DNA from: Acidovorax sp. sic0104
GTDB taxonomy: Bacteria; Pseudomonadota; Gammaproteobacteria; Burkholderiales; Burkholderiaceae_C
Reading direction: 5' to 3'
NCBI RefSeq assembly: GCF_019219095.1
Contig: NZ_JAHUWH010000007.1
Coordinates: 1 to 64,000 of the forward strand
Length of the DNA: 64,000 nt
Below the pieces are notes generated by a model. It searched no databases. It worked only from the letters and a program-made list of their open reading frames with translations, and was not told where the DNA came from. Below are positions 8,022 through 14,889 of the stretch, piece by piece. The translations under genes were made by a program, and so were the position numbers. Numbering within the stretch: the stretch's first letter is position 1; every line of letters starts with the position of its first letter.

Positions 8022-8231
8022 ATGGAAACTGATTTCACCGGAGAATGGAATTTCTCCGATGTGCTCGCATATTGCAACCGCCTGAAGCAGACCGGGGAGA
8101 TCAAGTCTTTCCTTGTCAGCTGCGAATCGGATCGCGGGCGGCTCATCCACGTAGAAAGCGACAGCGGCTGGAATCCGGAACCCCTCTTTGAGGAGTTCCC
8201 TGCAGAGTCGCTGGATCCGATTCCAAGTTAA
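8022..8231 (+). CDS. Small acidic hypothetical protein, 69 aa
   Basis: 69 aa, strongly acidic C-terminus (ESDSGWNPEPLFEEFPAES). DNA-mimic anti-restriction proteins are small and acidic, so such a role is conceivable given the neighbours, but there is no motif to support it. Behind leader copy 6, followed at once by leader copy 7. Confidence 0.65.
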   Translation: METDFTGEWNFSDVLAYCNRLKQTGEIKSFLVSCESDRGRLIHVESDSGWNPEPLFEEFPAESLDPIPS

Positions 8232-8232
8232 C

Positions 8233-8308
8233 TTTTTTCAACCCACGTCGGGCGCAACTTGCCCGAATGGGCCAGTAGCGCTCGTCGTCTTTCACCGAAA
8301 GGTAATAC
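8233..8308 (+). promoter_or_regulatory. Two-hairpin 5' leader, copy 7
   Basis: TTTTTTCAACCCA, CGGGC-gcaactt-GCCCG with outer ACCCA/TGGG, then CTTTC-acc-GAAAG whose 3' arm is the ribosome site GAAAGG, 6 bases before ATG 8309. Confidence 0.75.
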
Positions 8309-8617
8309 ATGTGCGCTACTCGTTTCCCCCGTGATGCCGAGTACCGTGTCGCCGTCAATGGCGCCACGGTGCTCCAGGGTTCGCCCCACGACATCGGCTT
8401 GTTGTTCTTTAAACTGATCGGCATGCCCTTCGTGGGTAAGCCCAATGGGTCGGAGAGTCACGCGAAGTGGCTGGCCACCATGAACACGTCTCTCGTCTCG
8501 AAGCTTGGCCTTGGCCATGCCGTCGAGATGTTCAACCCTGAAGGTAAGTTGCTGGATGCTGGCGCCATTGGTGATTCCTTGGCGACTGCCCCCGTAGTCG
8601 AACCAGCGGAGTGTTGA
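8309..8617 (+). CDS. Orphan protein, tandem paralogue A
   Basis: 102 aa, ATG 8309 after GAAAGG. It shares layout and residues with the next gene: a beta strand, then IGLLFFKLIGMPF, a K/Q-W-L helix, a SLVxxLxxGxA segment and a final strand. The two are 4 bases apart and clearly arose by duplication. No known family. Possibly a heterodimer (inference). Confidence 0.75.
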   Translation: MCATRFPRDAEYRVAVNGATVLQGSPHDIGLLFFKLIGMPFVGKPNGSESHAKWLATMNTSLVSKLGLGHAVEMFNPEGKLLDAGAIGDSLATAPVVEPAEC

Positions 8618-8621
8618 CGTC

Positions 8622-8909
8622 ATGGAACTCGCAAATGAACCGCAAGCGGAACTCATCGTTGATGGCGTGCGCTTTGAGCTGGGGACTTCCACCACCATCG
8701 GGAAGCTTTTCGTGAAGCTGACTGGCGAGCACTTCCTCAGCGATGAGGACGCAGGCTCCAAGCTTGTGCAGTGGCTCGACATCCTGAGCATCGTGTCGCT
8801 GGTCAACCTGTCTGTCGGTCAGGCCATCCAAGTGAGAGACCACCTCGGTCAAATCACCCTGGAAAGCTACATCGGCCAGGCGGTGGCCATCGCAGAAGAG
8901 CAAGTCTGA
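8622..8909 (+). CDS. Orphan protein, tandem paralogue B
   Basis: 95 aa, 4 bases after paralogue A. Matching segments: IGKLFVKLTGEHF against IGLLFFKLIGMPF, QWLDILSIVSLVNLSVGQAI against KWLATMNTSLVSKLGLGHAV. More acidic than A. No known family or catalytic motif. Confidence 0.75.
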   Translation: MELANEPQAELIVDGVRFELGTSTTIGKLFVKLTGEHFLSDEDAGSKLVQWLDILSIVSLVNLSVGQAIQVRDHLGQITLESYIGQAVAIAEEQV

Positions 8910-8915
8910 ATATTC

Positions 8916-8984
8916 ATTTTTAACCGCCGTGGGCGCATCCCACGGTGGGGTGTGCTCATGGTCCTTTACTTCTAGGAGATAACC
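8916..8984 (+). promoter_or_regulatory. Two-hairpin 5' leader, copy 8
   Basis: ATTTTTAACC, CCGTGGG-cgcat-CCCACGG, then TCCT-ttacttct-AGGA whose 3' arm overlaps the ribosome site AGGAG of ATG 8985. Confidence 0.72.
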
Positions 8985-9953
8985 ATGGCAAACGCTACCC
9001 CCATCCTTCGTTCGTTCAAGGCTCAAGCAGCCTCGGACCAGACCAACGTCAAGAAGGATGACGCATTCAAAATCCCCCCACAGGACCTGATGGAGGAGCC
9101 AGGCTTTAACGAGCGCGACTACAACGACCCGGACGTCATCGCCCAAATCGAAAAATTCGCGGCTGCCTTCATCGCTGGCGAGTTCATACCGCCTGTTATC
9201 GTGCGAATCGACCCCGCCACTGGAAATCGCTATGTCGTGGAGGGCCACCTTCGTCGCAAAGGCGCCCTGCTGGCCATCGAGCGCGGGTTCACCGTGAGCT
9301 ACCTGATGTGCATTCCGTTCCGAGGGAACGATGCAGATCGTGTGGCCTGCATGATCAATAGCGCTGAGGGCCTGAAGCTGAATCCAGTCGGTATTGCGCG
9401 CGGCTACCTTCGTTTGCTGAACATGCTGCAGGACGTCGGCGCAGTTGCGAAGCGAGTGCATCGTACCAACCAACAGGTTGAGGCCATGCTGGTCCTCGCG
9501 GAAGCCAGCACGTCTGTGCAAAAGATGGTCTCCACGGGCCAGGTATCTGCGACAGCTGCCATCGAGCTGGTGCGACTGCACGGTGACCAGGCCGGGGAGC
9601 ATCTCGAACAGCTGCTGGCGCAGGCCAAGGCGAGCGGTAAGTCGAAGGTGAAACCTTCGGCGTTCCGTGAGTGGGTGCCCCCGCGCAAGCAGTCGTCGGC
9701 AATCTACACGTCGTTGGGCGTGCTGGCTGCATCGCTGAAGTCGCAAGGCGTCCCTCACTCGATCCTCAATCCCGGCGAAGTCCTGAACACAGAGGCCCTC
9801 ACGGGTCAGCTCGTCCAGGTCGATGCCGGCGCTCTGGCGCAACTCCTACAGGCTTTCCAGCAGGCGGAGCAGCTCAAAGCAAAACGGGAGGGTGGCGCCA
9901 CCAGCCAAGAAGAATCGGGTGACAAACCCGACGCAGACCAAGTGCCTGCCTGA
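8985..9953 (+). CDS. ParB/Spo0J-like nuclease-fold DNA-binding protein
   Basis: 322 aa, ATG 8985 with AGGAG. ParB N-terminal domain: FIPPVIVRID near 67-76 and VEGHLRRKGAL at 85-95, the equivalent of the ParB box II (G-E-R-R). Residues about 150-215 look like the ParB helix-turn-helix (VHRTNQQVEAMLVLAEAS... VSATAAIELV). The Gln/Ala-rich C-terminus and acidic tail differ from chromosomal ParB dimer domains. No parA is adjacent, so a centromere partner is unlikely; similar solitary ParB-domain proteins lie in conjugative leading regions (family knowledge). Role in plasmid establishment is inferred. Confidence 0.85.
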   Translation: MANATPILRSFKAQAASDQTNVKKDDAFKIPPQDLMEEPGFNERDYNDPDVIAQIEKFAAAFIAGEFIPPVIVRIDPATGNRYVVEGHLRRKGALLAIERGFTVSYLMCIPFRGNDADRVACMINSAEGLKLNPVGIARGYLRLLNMLQDVGAVAKRVHRTNQQVEAMLVLAEASTSVQKMVSTGQVSATAAIELVRLHGDQAGEHLEQLLAQAKASGKSKVKPSAFREWVPPRKQSSAIYTSLGVLAASLKSQGVPHSILNPGEVLNTEALTGQLVQVDAGALAQLLQAFQQAEQLKAKREGGATSQEESGDKPDADQVPA

Positions 9954-10003
9954 CATCAAACCGTTCCCTTATGGGAATACCGCCGCGCGCACCTGGTGCT
10001 CGC

Positions 10004-10070
10004 TTTTTAACCCTAGCCGGGGAGTCTCCCTGGCGGGGGCGACTCCCGGCGAACTTTGAAGGAGAAACCT
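10004..10070 (+). promoter_or_regulatory. Two-hairpin 5' leader, copy 9
   Basis: TTTTTAACCCTAG, CGGGGAGT and ACTCCCGG forming an 8-bp stem around a GC-rich loop, then TTT-gaaggag-AAA around the ribosome site before ATG 10071. Confidence 0.7.
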
Positions 10071-10385
10071 ATGGTCCAAACCATCGGATTGATCCTGCTC
10101 TGCTCGCCTTTGGCGGTGCCTTTCGGACTCGGAGCCTTCTGGCTTCTGGGGACGTTGGTTCGCGCTTACGCGCGCTCCCGGCACGCTTGGCTGGCGTCTG
10201 TGCTGCTTCTGCCGCACATCGCCTCCAAGGTCCTGGATCGCATCGTCGATGCCTGCCTTGCAGGAAACCTACTGGATGCGGCGATGCTCTCGCTCCCTCT
10301 GGTATCCATTGTTGTAGCTCTCAAGCTGCTTCTGAACGTGCATGACAGTGCGCAGGATGATGGGCAGTCAAAGACGCTTCCTTGA
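10071..10385 (+). CDS. Inner-membrane hypothetical protein
   Basis: 104 aa, ATG 10071 after AAGGAGAA. Two to three hydrophobic segments: residues 4-28, about 40-52 and about 65-88. Short polar C-terminus. It lies in the leader-controlled gene row and is followed by another tiny membrane protein. An entry-exclusion-like role would fit a conjugative plasmid but is only a guess. Confidence 0.7.
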   Translation: MVQTIGLILLCSPLAVPFGLGAFWLLGTLVRAYARSRHAWLASVLLLPHIASKVLDRIVDACLAGNLLDAAMLSLPLVSIVVALKLLLNVHDSAQDDGQSKTLP

Positions 10386-10420
10386 AACGCCGGGGAGACC
10401 CGGTCCACTGAGGACACATC
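10384..10420 (+). promoter_or_regulatory. Short hairpin leader, copy 10
   Basis: Reduced version: CCGGG-gaga-CCCGG followed by TGAGGA as ribosome site before ATG 10421. No AACCC block and no clear second hairpin. Confidence 0.5.
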
Positions 10421-10561
10421 ATGAATGCACTCATCACTGATCCCAACGCAATATGCCTCCTGACAATCAGCTTCGTGTTGATCGTCGGCCGAGCAGCAAT
10501 GCGTCTTCAGGACAAGTTTGAGAAAGAGCGATCAGCAAAACGGCGCAAACCCTGCCCGTGA
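10421..10561 (+). CDS. 46-aa single-pass membrane protein
   Basis: 46 aa from ATG 10421 to TGA 10559-10561, with GAGGA 9 bases upstream. Residues about 10-26 are hydrophobic (AICLLTISFVLIVG) and the C-terminus is basic (KERSAKRRKP), giving an N-out/C-in topology by the positive-inside rule. No homologue recognised. Confidence 0.6.
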   Translation: MNALITDPNAICLLTISFVLIVGRAAMRLQDKFEKERSAKRRKPCP

Positions 10562-10600
10562 TGCTGGAGGACTTTTCTGGCAATTGCCAGGGGGGTTCCT

Positions 10601-10622
10601 AAAGCCCCTGCGCTGGGGCTTT
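10601..10622 (+). terminator. Possible terminator hairpin
   Basis: AAAGCCCC-tgcgct-GGGGCTTT, a perfect 8-bp stem 39 bases after the 46-aa gene. The T-tract is only the TTT of the stem, so termination strength is uncertain. Confidence 0.5.
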
Positions 10623-10733
10623 GGAAACCTCGCCGCCGAATGCGAGGACTTGTTCACGTGCACGCATACCGCGCGCACTGATTGGCAGCTGGCCACGCGG
10701 CATCGCGAAATCAGCACCTACCGCACATCCGTG

Positions 10734-10801
10734 CAAATCATCAACCTGCGGGTACTTCATGCCCGCTGAGGCATGAACTCCTGCGTTTCTTTGGAGAAAT
10801 C
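10734..10801 (+). promoter_or_regulatory. Two-hairpin 5' leader, copy 11
   Basis: ATCATCAACC, GCGGG-tacttcatg-CCCGC, then CTCC-tgcgtttctt-TGGAG with the ribosome site GGAG in the 3' arm, before ATG 10802. Confidence 0.7.
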
Positions 10802-11233
10802 ATGTCCAACCAACCCAATGCCTTGCCCGCCACGGCTCCGGCAGTTGCCGGCAAGCAGCCGGTGTTTGTCCGCGCAATCGCGGATGCGCTTGAGCGCTAC
10901 CTCGCCAAGGCCGAGACCAGCGTTCACTGGGTCTGCGCCTCCGGAGACGCCAACTCATGGCAACGTCCGGTTGCGACCTGGCCAGAGGAGGAATTCTTGC
11001 CCGTCGTCGCAGTGATGGACGGGGCGAACGAGGGGTCCCGCATCGAGGTGCTCTTTGAGCCGACGAGAAAAAGCGGCGTGTACAAGCCGCTGCTGCGAGT
11101 GAAAACTCTCAGTGGGATGCGGCGGGCCTTCGAGGAGGCCGTTCATGTTCACACCTTCCTCCGCGAACTCGACCTCGACGCCTTACGCGAGAAGAGCGAC
11201 CTGCGTTCTAACGAACTGGCTGTTGCAGCCTAA
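10802..11233 (+). CDS. Hypothetical protein, 143 aa
   Basis: 143 aa, ATG 10802 after TTTGGAGAAATC. Soluble, mixed alpha/beta, no motif recognised; the centre (WVCASGDANSWQRPVATWPEEE) is rich in Trp. Own leader (copy 11), followed directly by leader copy 12. Function unknown. Confidence 0.72.
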   Translation: MSNQPNALPATAPAVAGKQPVFVRAIADALERYLAKAETSVHWVCASGDANSWQRPVATWPEEEFLPVVAVMDGANEGSRIEVLFEPTRKSGVYKPLLRVKTLSGMRRAFEEAVHVHTFLRELDLDALREKSDLRSNELAVAA

Positions 11234-11283
11234 ATCAACTCTCGGGCCCCCTCGTGGCGGTCCGGATCGACTATAGGAATCCC
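11232..11283 (+). promoter_or_regulatory. Two-hairpin 5' leader, copy 12
   Basis: AAATCAACTCT, CGGGCC-ccctcgtggc-GGTCCG, then GGAT-cgactatagga-ATCC enclosing the ribosome site AGGA before ATG 11284. Confidence 0.65.
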
Positions 11284-11562
11284 ATGTCAGAAGAGACCAA
11301 GACGCTTCCGCGCGTCATGAGCGCGACCGAGAGATGGTCCGCGAGGATAGTCGCAGCATCGCGCGCAGGTGTGATGGTGGGCTATGCAGATGTGGCTGAA
11401 CGCGTGCTCAACGGGGGCACCGTTCCCGAAGACGTGGCCACCTCATTGTGTCGCGAGGCGGCAGCTCTGAATCACCGCTTGTGCGACGACGAAGGCGCTG
11501 TCCACGAGGCCAACGAAATACTGGCGGCCGTGCTCGATGAGTTCGGTTTGTCAGAGGTTTGA
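11284..11562 (+). CDS. Hypothetical protein, 92 aa
   Basis: 92 aa helical protein, ATG 11284 with TAGGAA upstream. No motif recognised (SATERWSARIVAASRAG... NHRLCDDEGAVHEANEIL). It is followed after 9 bases by a Cys-rich gene that lacks its own leader, so the pair is an operon. Confidence 0.7.
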   Translation: MSEETKTLPRVMSATERWSARIVAASRAGVMVGYADVAERVLNGGTVPEDVATSLCREAAALNHRLCDDEGAVHEANEILAAVLDEFGLSEV

Positions 11563-11571
11563 GGAGCCGCG

Positions 11572-11775
11572 ATGCGAGCCAATACGGTGCTGCTTGCGCG
11601 AGCAGGCATCCAATCGGTCCAAGCGCGGTCGATCTCCGACGACGACGTCTGTTCGGGCTGCGCGCACTGCGCGTTCGAGCCCGGTTCATTGAGCACCTGC
11701 TCAGTGGGCTGGCCAGGATCGGTGGACGCAGACGGCTATGTTCAGGAGTGCAGCGCACTCCAGTCGGCGGAATAG
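11572..11775 (+). CDS. Cysteine-rich small protein
   Basis: 67 aa, ATG 11572 with GAGGAG upstream. CSGCAHC gives C-x2-C-x2-C, with further Cys later, and could hold a metal or an iron-sulphur centre. Second gene of the pair with the 92-aa gene. Short and without known relatives, so moderate confidence that it is expressed. Confidence 0.6.
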   Translation: MRANTVLLARAGIQSVQARSISDDDVCSGCAHCAFEPGSLSTCSVGWPGSVDADGYVQECSALQSAE

Positions 11776-11779
11776 CCGC

Positions 11780-11852
11780 AATTCACCCCCCCGGACGGGC
11801 AATCCCCTTCCGAGGTGGTTGCCCGCCCTTCACGTTTTTGAAGGATATTGAC
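11780..11852 (+). promoter_or_regulatory. Two-hairpin 5' leader, copy 13
   Basis: ATTCACCCCC, CGGGCAA-(16 bases)-TTGCCCG, then CCTTCA-cgtttt-TGAAGG, a perfect 6-bp stem whose 3' arm is the ribosome site GAAGG, 8 bases before ATG 11853. Confidence 0.75.
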
Positions 11853-12086
11853 ATGGCAATTGCCCCGACACCCCATTCGATACTCGCGCAGGCGCTCCAG
11901 GCACTGGAATTGGCCAGGGAGCGAGGTGATGAGCACCAGGCTACCTTCGCCCAGGCCCACATGGGCCTCAGAAGCGCGGTTGAGGAGATCGTCCAATACG
12001 ACGGCAATCTCGACTGGCGCGAGATCTCGCCCACGGGCGACGACTACAACTGGCTGCTGCAGCGGCTCGGTTTCCACGGAGCTTAG
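11853..12086 (+). CDS. Hypothetical protein, 77 aa
   Basis: 77 aa, ATG 11853 after TTGAAGGA. Helical N-terminal half (ILAQALQALELARERGDEHQ) and a Trp/Tyr-rich end. Last gene of the leader-controlled row that begins at 2 kb; followed by two strong hairpins. Function unknown. Confidence 0.7.
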   Translation: MAIAPTPHSILAQALQALELARERGDEHQATFAQAHMGLRSAVEEIVQYDGNLDWREISPTGDDYNWLLQRLGFHGA

Positions 12087-12120
12087 TGCCCTTGGAAGGC
12101 CGATGCGGTGCAGTCGCACA

Positions 12121-12155
12121 GAGGCTATGAAGAATGACACCATTCCCATAGCCTC
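12121..12155. repeat. Long perfect hairpin
   Basis: GAGGCTATG at 12121-12129 pairs perfectly with CATAGCCTC at 12147-12155, and inside it GAATG-acac-CATTC forms a further 5-bp stem. No T-tract follows directly. It may be part of the 3' end of the 2-12 kb transcript or a further regulatory RNA. Confidence 0.65.
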
Positions 12156-12174
12156 CAAATCTTCAATCAACTAT

Positions 12175-12218
12175 AAGGCCCCTGACTCTCCTTTCGAGGA
12201 GATGACGGGGCCTTTTTC
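12175..12218 (+). terminator. Rho-independent terminator
   Basis: AAGGCCCC, TGAC, TCTCC-tttc-GAGGAGA, TGAC, GGGGCCTTTTTC: a two-layer stem ending in a T-run. It closes the gene row ending at 12086 and separates it from the BtpA-like gene. Confidence 0.8.
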
Positions 12219-12229
12219 ATTGGGGAATC

Positions 12230-12268
12230 ATGCAGAGTTCATTTGCTGGTGATAGCATGCTTCGATGA
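12230..12268 (+). CDS. Putative 12-aa upstream peptide
   Basis: ATG 12230 preceded by GGGGAA opens a 12-codon frame (MQSSFAGDSMLR) whose TGA overlaps the start of the BtpA-like gene (ATGA). Could serve translational coupling for a gene that itself has no good ribosome site. Too short for homology support. Confidence 0.35.
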   Translation: MQSSFAGDSMLR

Positions 12269-12933
12269 GCATCAAACACCCTAAGATCCTGCCCGTCATT
12301 CATCACCTTAATGCGCGGACGACAAGAGAGCAGGCGGGGCTGGCGCTCGAATGTGGCGCCGATGGCGTGTTCGTTATCTCGCACCATGGCGACGATAAGG
12401 CAGTGATCGGGATGGCCCGGGAGCTGAAGGCGCTTCACCCCACGGCGAGCATCGGTATCAACTGCTTAGAGACGGACACGCTCCAGGCAGCAACTCTTGC
12501 CATCGAGGCGGGCTTGGACATGGTCTGGGCCGATTTTATGGGCGTGGATTCGGCAGGCCTGACCGAGCAGGGGTGGGCACTAAGTCGGCTTGCTGCCGAG
12601 CATCCAACCATCGGATTTTTCGCTTCCGTGGCATTCAAATATCGGCCGTTCGAGCCCGATCCCGTAGAAGCAGCGCTCAAGGCCAGGAACGCTGGTTTTA
12701 TCCCCACCACGAGTGGGGCGGCGACCGGCGCGCCGCCCGAGTTGGGAAAGATCGCAGCTATGGGAATGGGGGGCTCGTTGGCCGTGGCCAGTGGCATGAC
12801 ACCTTCCAACGTCGGCGCCTTCGCGCATCACCTAACCCACATCCTTGTCGCAACCGGTGTTTCGGCGGACGAGCATCATTTCGACTACGAACTGTTGACT
12901 GTGTTCCTTGCGGCCGTGCGCGGCTCGCATTGA
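12265..12933 (+). CDS. BtpA/SgcQ-family TIM-barrel protein
   Basis: 222 aa, ATG 12265. A complete (beta/alpha)8 pattern: LPVIHHLN at strand 1, GADGVFVISHHG, SIGINCLET, MVWADFMGVDS, IGFFASVAFKYRPFEP, GFIPTTSGAATG with a phosphate-type loop, GSLAVASGMTPSNV, and ILVATGVSADE. This matches the BtpA family, whose members are linked to nucleoside or phosphoribosyl metabolism and (in cyanobacteria) photosystem assembly; the true reaction is not settled. Phosphate-binding loops suggest a phosphorylated substrate. Isolated between terminators; cargo gene. Confidence 0.75.
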   Translation: MSIKHPKILPVIHHLNARTTREQAGLALECGADGVFVISHHGDDKAVIGMARELKALHPTASIGINCLETDTLQAATLAIEAGLDMVWADFMGVDSAGLTEQGWALSRLAAEHPTIGFFASVAFKYRPFEPDPVEAALKARNAGFIPTTSGAATGAPPELGKIAAMGMGGSLAVASGMTPSNVGAFAHHLTHILVATGVSADEHHFDYELLTVFLAAVRGSH

Positions 12934-13280
12934 GTTATCCACAGTGAGTGCTTATAACTCGGCCGTATTAACGCGGCCGTCCCTCGCGGGCCGGCGCCAG
13001 AACACGTTATAGTCACATTGCGTAAAAATTAAGCGCCGCCCGCCAAACGGGCAGCACAACGCCGCGTCATTGGAGCTTTCGTTCTAGGGAATGAACATTT
13101 ATATTACATGATCTGCCAAAGGCGTAAATCTTATCCTGTCTCCATTTGAGGGGCTGACGATTGCCATAACAAAGATGGACGATTGGATAACAAACCTGGA
13201 TCAAGAATGGCATTTGCCTTGGTGACAAGGTCGCCATATGCCTACATAATCGGGCTCCATTCCTCCAGGAATGACCATCC
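12934..13280. other. Non-coding stretch with a DnaA-box-like site
   Basis: No gene seen. A perfect TTATCCACA (consensus DnaA box) lies at 12935-12943 just after the BtpA stop, followed by GC-rich inverted repeats (GCGGCCGT... region near 12974, GCCGCCCG... near 13033) and an AT-rich part at 13090-13210. A single box is not enough to call an origin. Confidence 0.5.
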
Positions 13281-14318
13281 ATGCTTCATCCCATTCATCC
13301 CTCCGTTCAAGAACCGCGCCCGGAAGAGGCCGGCCTGCTGGATTCCTGGCTCGCTGCGCGCGCGGCTTCCGACATGGATGTGATCAGGGACCGCGAGACC
13401 TACGACCATATGTGGAGCACCTGGTGCGGTTACCTTCACGACACGGGCCAAAAGAGGGGGGGTAAGCAACCCATTCGCTGGTTCGATGTGACGCCCGAGA
13501 TCGCTAAACATTTCCTTGACAACGGGCCAGTGAATCGCAAAGTCAGGATTGAGGCCTCCAAGAGCCAAACGACCAAATATCGTTACTGGCGGCTGCTTGA
13601 TCGCATTTACAACTTCGCGAAGGCGAAGAGATGGATAGATGCCAATCCCTTGGCTGGGATCGAGGAAGGCGATCGGCCGCTGCACAAGGACACCGAAGGA
13701 AGCACTCTGGATCCCAAGGTGTGGGCCGCCGCCGAGCGATTGCTGGCGAAGCCGGAGAAGTTCGACGCGGTGTCGGTCCGGAACAGAGCCATCCTGCAAT
13801 TGCTTTTCGCGCTCGGTCTTGCGCCGCTAGAAATCAGGGGGATGCAACTGACCACACTCGTCTTCGAGGCCGTGCGAGGCGAGGGCAAGCGGGTCGTCGC
13901 GGTGCAGACAGATGGACCCGGAACTCTACGACCACGCAGGCTGCCGCTACGGTCGTGTCAGGCGGAGGTGGTGGAGGAGTGGCTGAAGGTGCGCCCCCTC
14001 ATCGCAACCGAGGCCTCGGGCGAACTGCTGTTCTGCACCCCGAAAGGCCCCGTCAGTTCCGTGAGCCTCTTTCTCCTGGTACAGAGCTTTTTGACAAAAG
14101 CCAGCGAAGAAGCGGGACGCCCTGAGCCAGCGCAGAGCGGGCCACAGACCATTCGAAACTCGCTGTTGGCTCGCCTACTAAATAGCGGTGAGCACTCGGC
14201 CGTCTGGGTGGCCACCTTTGCGGGCCTGAAAAACGCGAAAGGGCTTGACCATCTGTTGCACGTATTCAATGAGCCCGCGAAGCTGTCGTGGCAGAAGGCT
14301 AGGGCGGGGCGCGAGTAG
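13281..14318 (+). CDS. Tyrosine-recombinase-like protein lacking catalytic residues
   Basis: 345 aa. Overall plan of a tyrosine recombinase: N-terminal SAM-like domain (about 15-115) and a catalytic-domain fold. At the first Arg position LFALGLAPLEIRGMQL has Ala where G-L-R is needed. The H-x-x-R box reads QTIR (His lost, Arg kept). The end segment AGLKNAKGLDHLLHVF has neither the H/W nor the nucleophilic Tyr. It therefore cannot cut DNA by the normal mechanism, yet the frame is intact, so it probably serves as a DNA-binding protein. A head-to-tail HTH gene lies just downstream on the other strand. Confidence 0.75.
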   Translation: MLHPIHPSVQEPRPEEAGLLDSWLAARAASDMDVIRDRETYDHMWSTWCGYLHDTGQKRGGKQPIRWFDVTPEIAKHFLDNGPVNRKVRIEASKSQTTKYRYWRLLDRIYNFAKAKRWIDANPLAGIEEGDRPLHKDTEGSTLDPKVWAAAERLLAKPEKFDAVSVRNRAILQLLFALGLAPLEIRGMQLTTLVFEAVRGEGKRVVAVQTDGPGTLRPRRLPLRSCQAEVVEEWLKVRPLIATEASGELLFCTPKGPVSSVSLFLLVQSFLTKASEEAGRPEPAQSGPQTIRNSLLARLLNSGEHSAVWVATFAGLKNAKGLDHLLHVFNEPAKLSWQKARAGRE

Positions 14319-14323
14319 CTCTG

Positions 14324-14785
14324 TCAGCGTTGCGAAGCGATCGCAGCAAGGCGGTTATTTGCCGCACGTTTTCCCAGTTTCAAGAGCTGGCGGATCTGCT
14401 GCACTTGGTGCGAGCGAGGCTGGACGGTGCCGGTTTCCCACTTGTAGACGGTTTGGCTGGACACACCCACCAGCGACGCGACTTGCGCCTGGGTGAGGCC
14501 GAGGGCCTGCCGCTTCGTGACCAACGTTTGTGCGGACACCGAGCGCATTGGCTTCGCCGCAGCTGCCTCATCATCTGGCGGCACCATGAGTGCAGCGGGA
14601 GCCGAAGTGGCCTTTTTCAAACGCTTCACCTCGGCCTTGAGTGCGGAAACCTCGCGTTTGAGCGAAGCGATTTCGGATCGGTGTGCCGTTGAATTCTTGC
14701 GAATTTGCTCCAATTCCTTTTTGAGGTGCTGGCGAGCAACACGGCCGATCTCAGCCTTGAGTGATTCTTGGAATGCGGTTGCCAA
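14324..14785 (-). CDS. Coiled-coil XRE-type HTH protein
   Basis: 153 aa, TTG start at 14785. Residues about 8-60 form a basic coiled coil with heptads (EIASLKREVSALKAEVKRLKK); residues about 88-140 are a cro/XRE helix-turn-helix (RQALGLTQAQVASLVGVSS, KWETG). A short basic tail follows. Likely an oligomeric transcription regulator of the plasmid backbone. It converges on the degenerate integrase (5 bases apart) and is divergent from the 126-aa gene, so the 104-base gap is probably a shared control region. Confidence 0.8.
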   Translation of the reverse strand: MATAFQESLKAEIGRVARQHLKKELEQIRKNSTAHRSEIASLKREVSALKAEVKRLKKATSAPAALMVPPDDEAAAAKPMRSVSAQTLVTKRQALGLTQAQVASLVGVSSQTVYKWETGTVQPRSHQVQQIRQLLKLGKRAANNRLAAIASQR

Positions 14786-14889
14786 TTGGGGTATCCCTTC
14801 GCCATCTGGGGCCAGTTTGTTTCGGGAGTAGGATAACCGCAGTGGTTTGAAAGCCGGGTACTAGACCTGGCCTGAGTTGGGAGGTTGAA

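Noticed and set aside
12935..12943. Replication origin at the perfect DnaA box
   Set aside because: A single box with no iterons, no rep gene and no further boxes nearby; kept only as a note.
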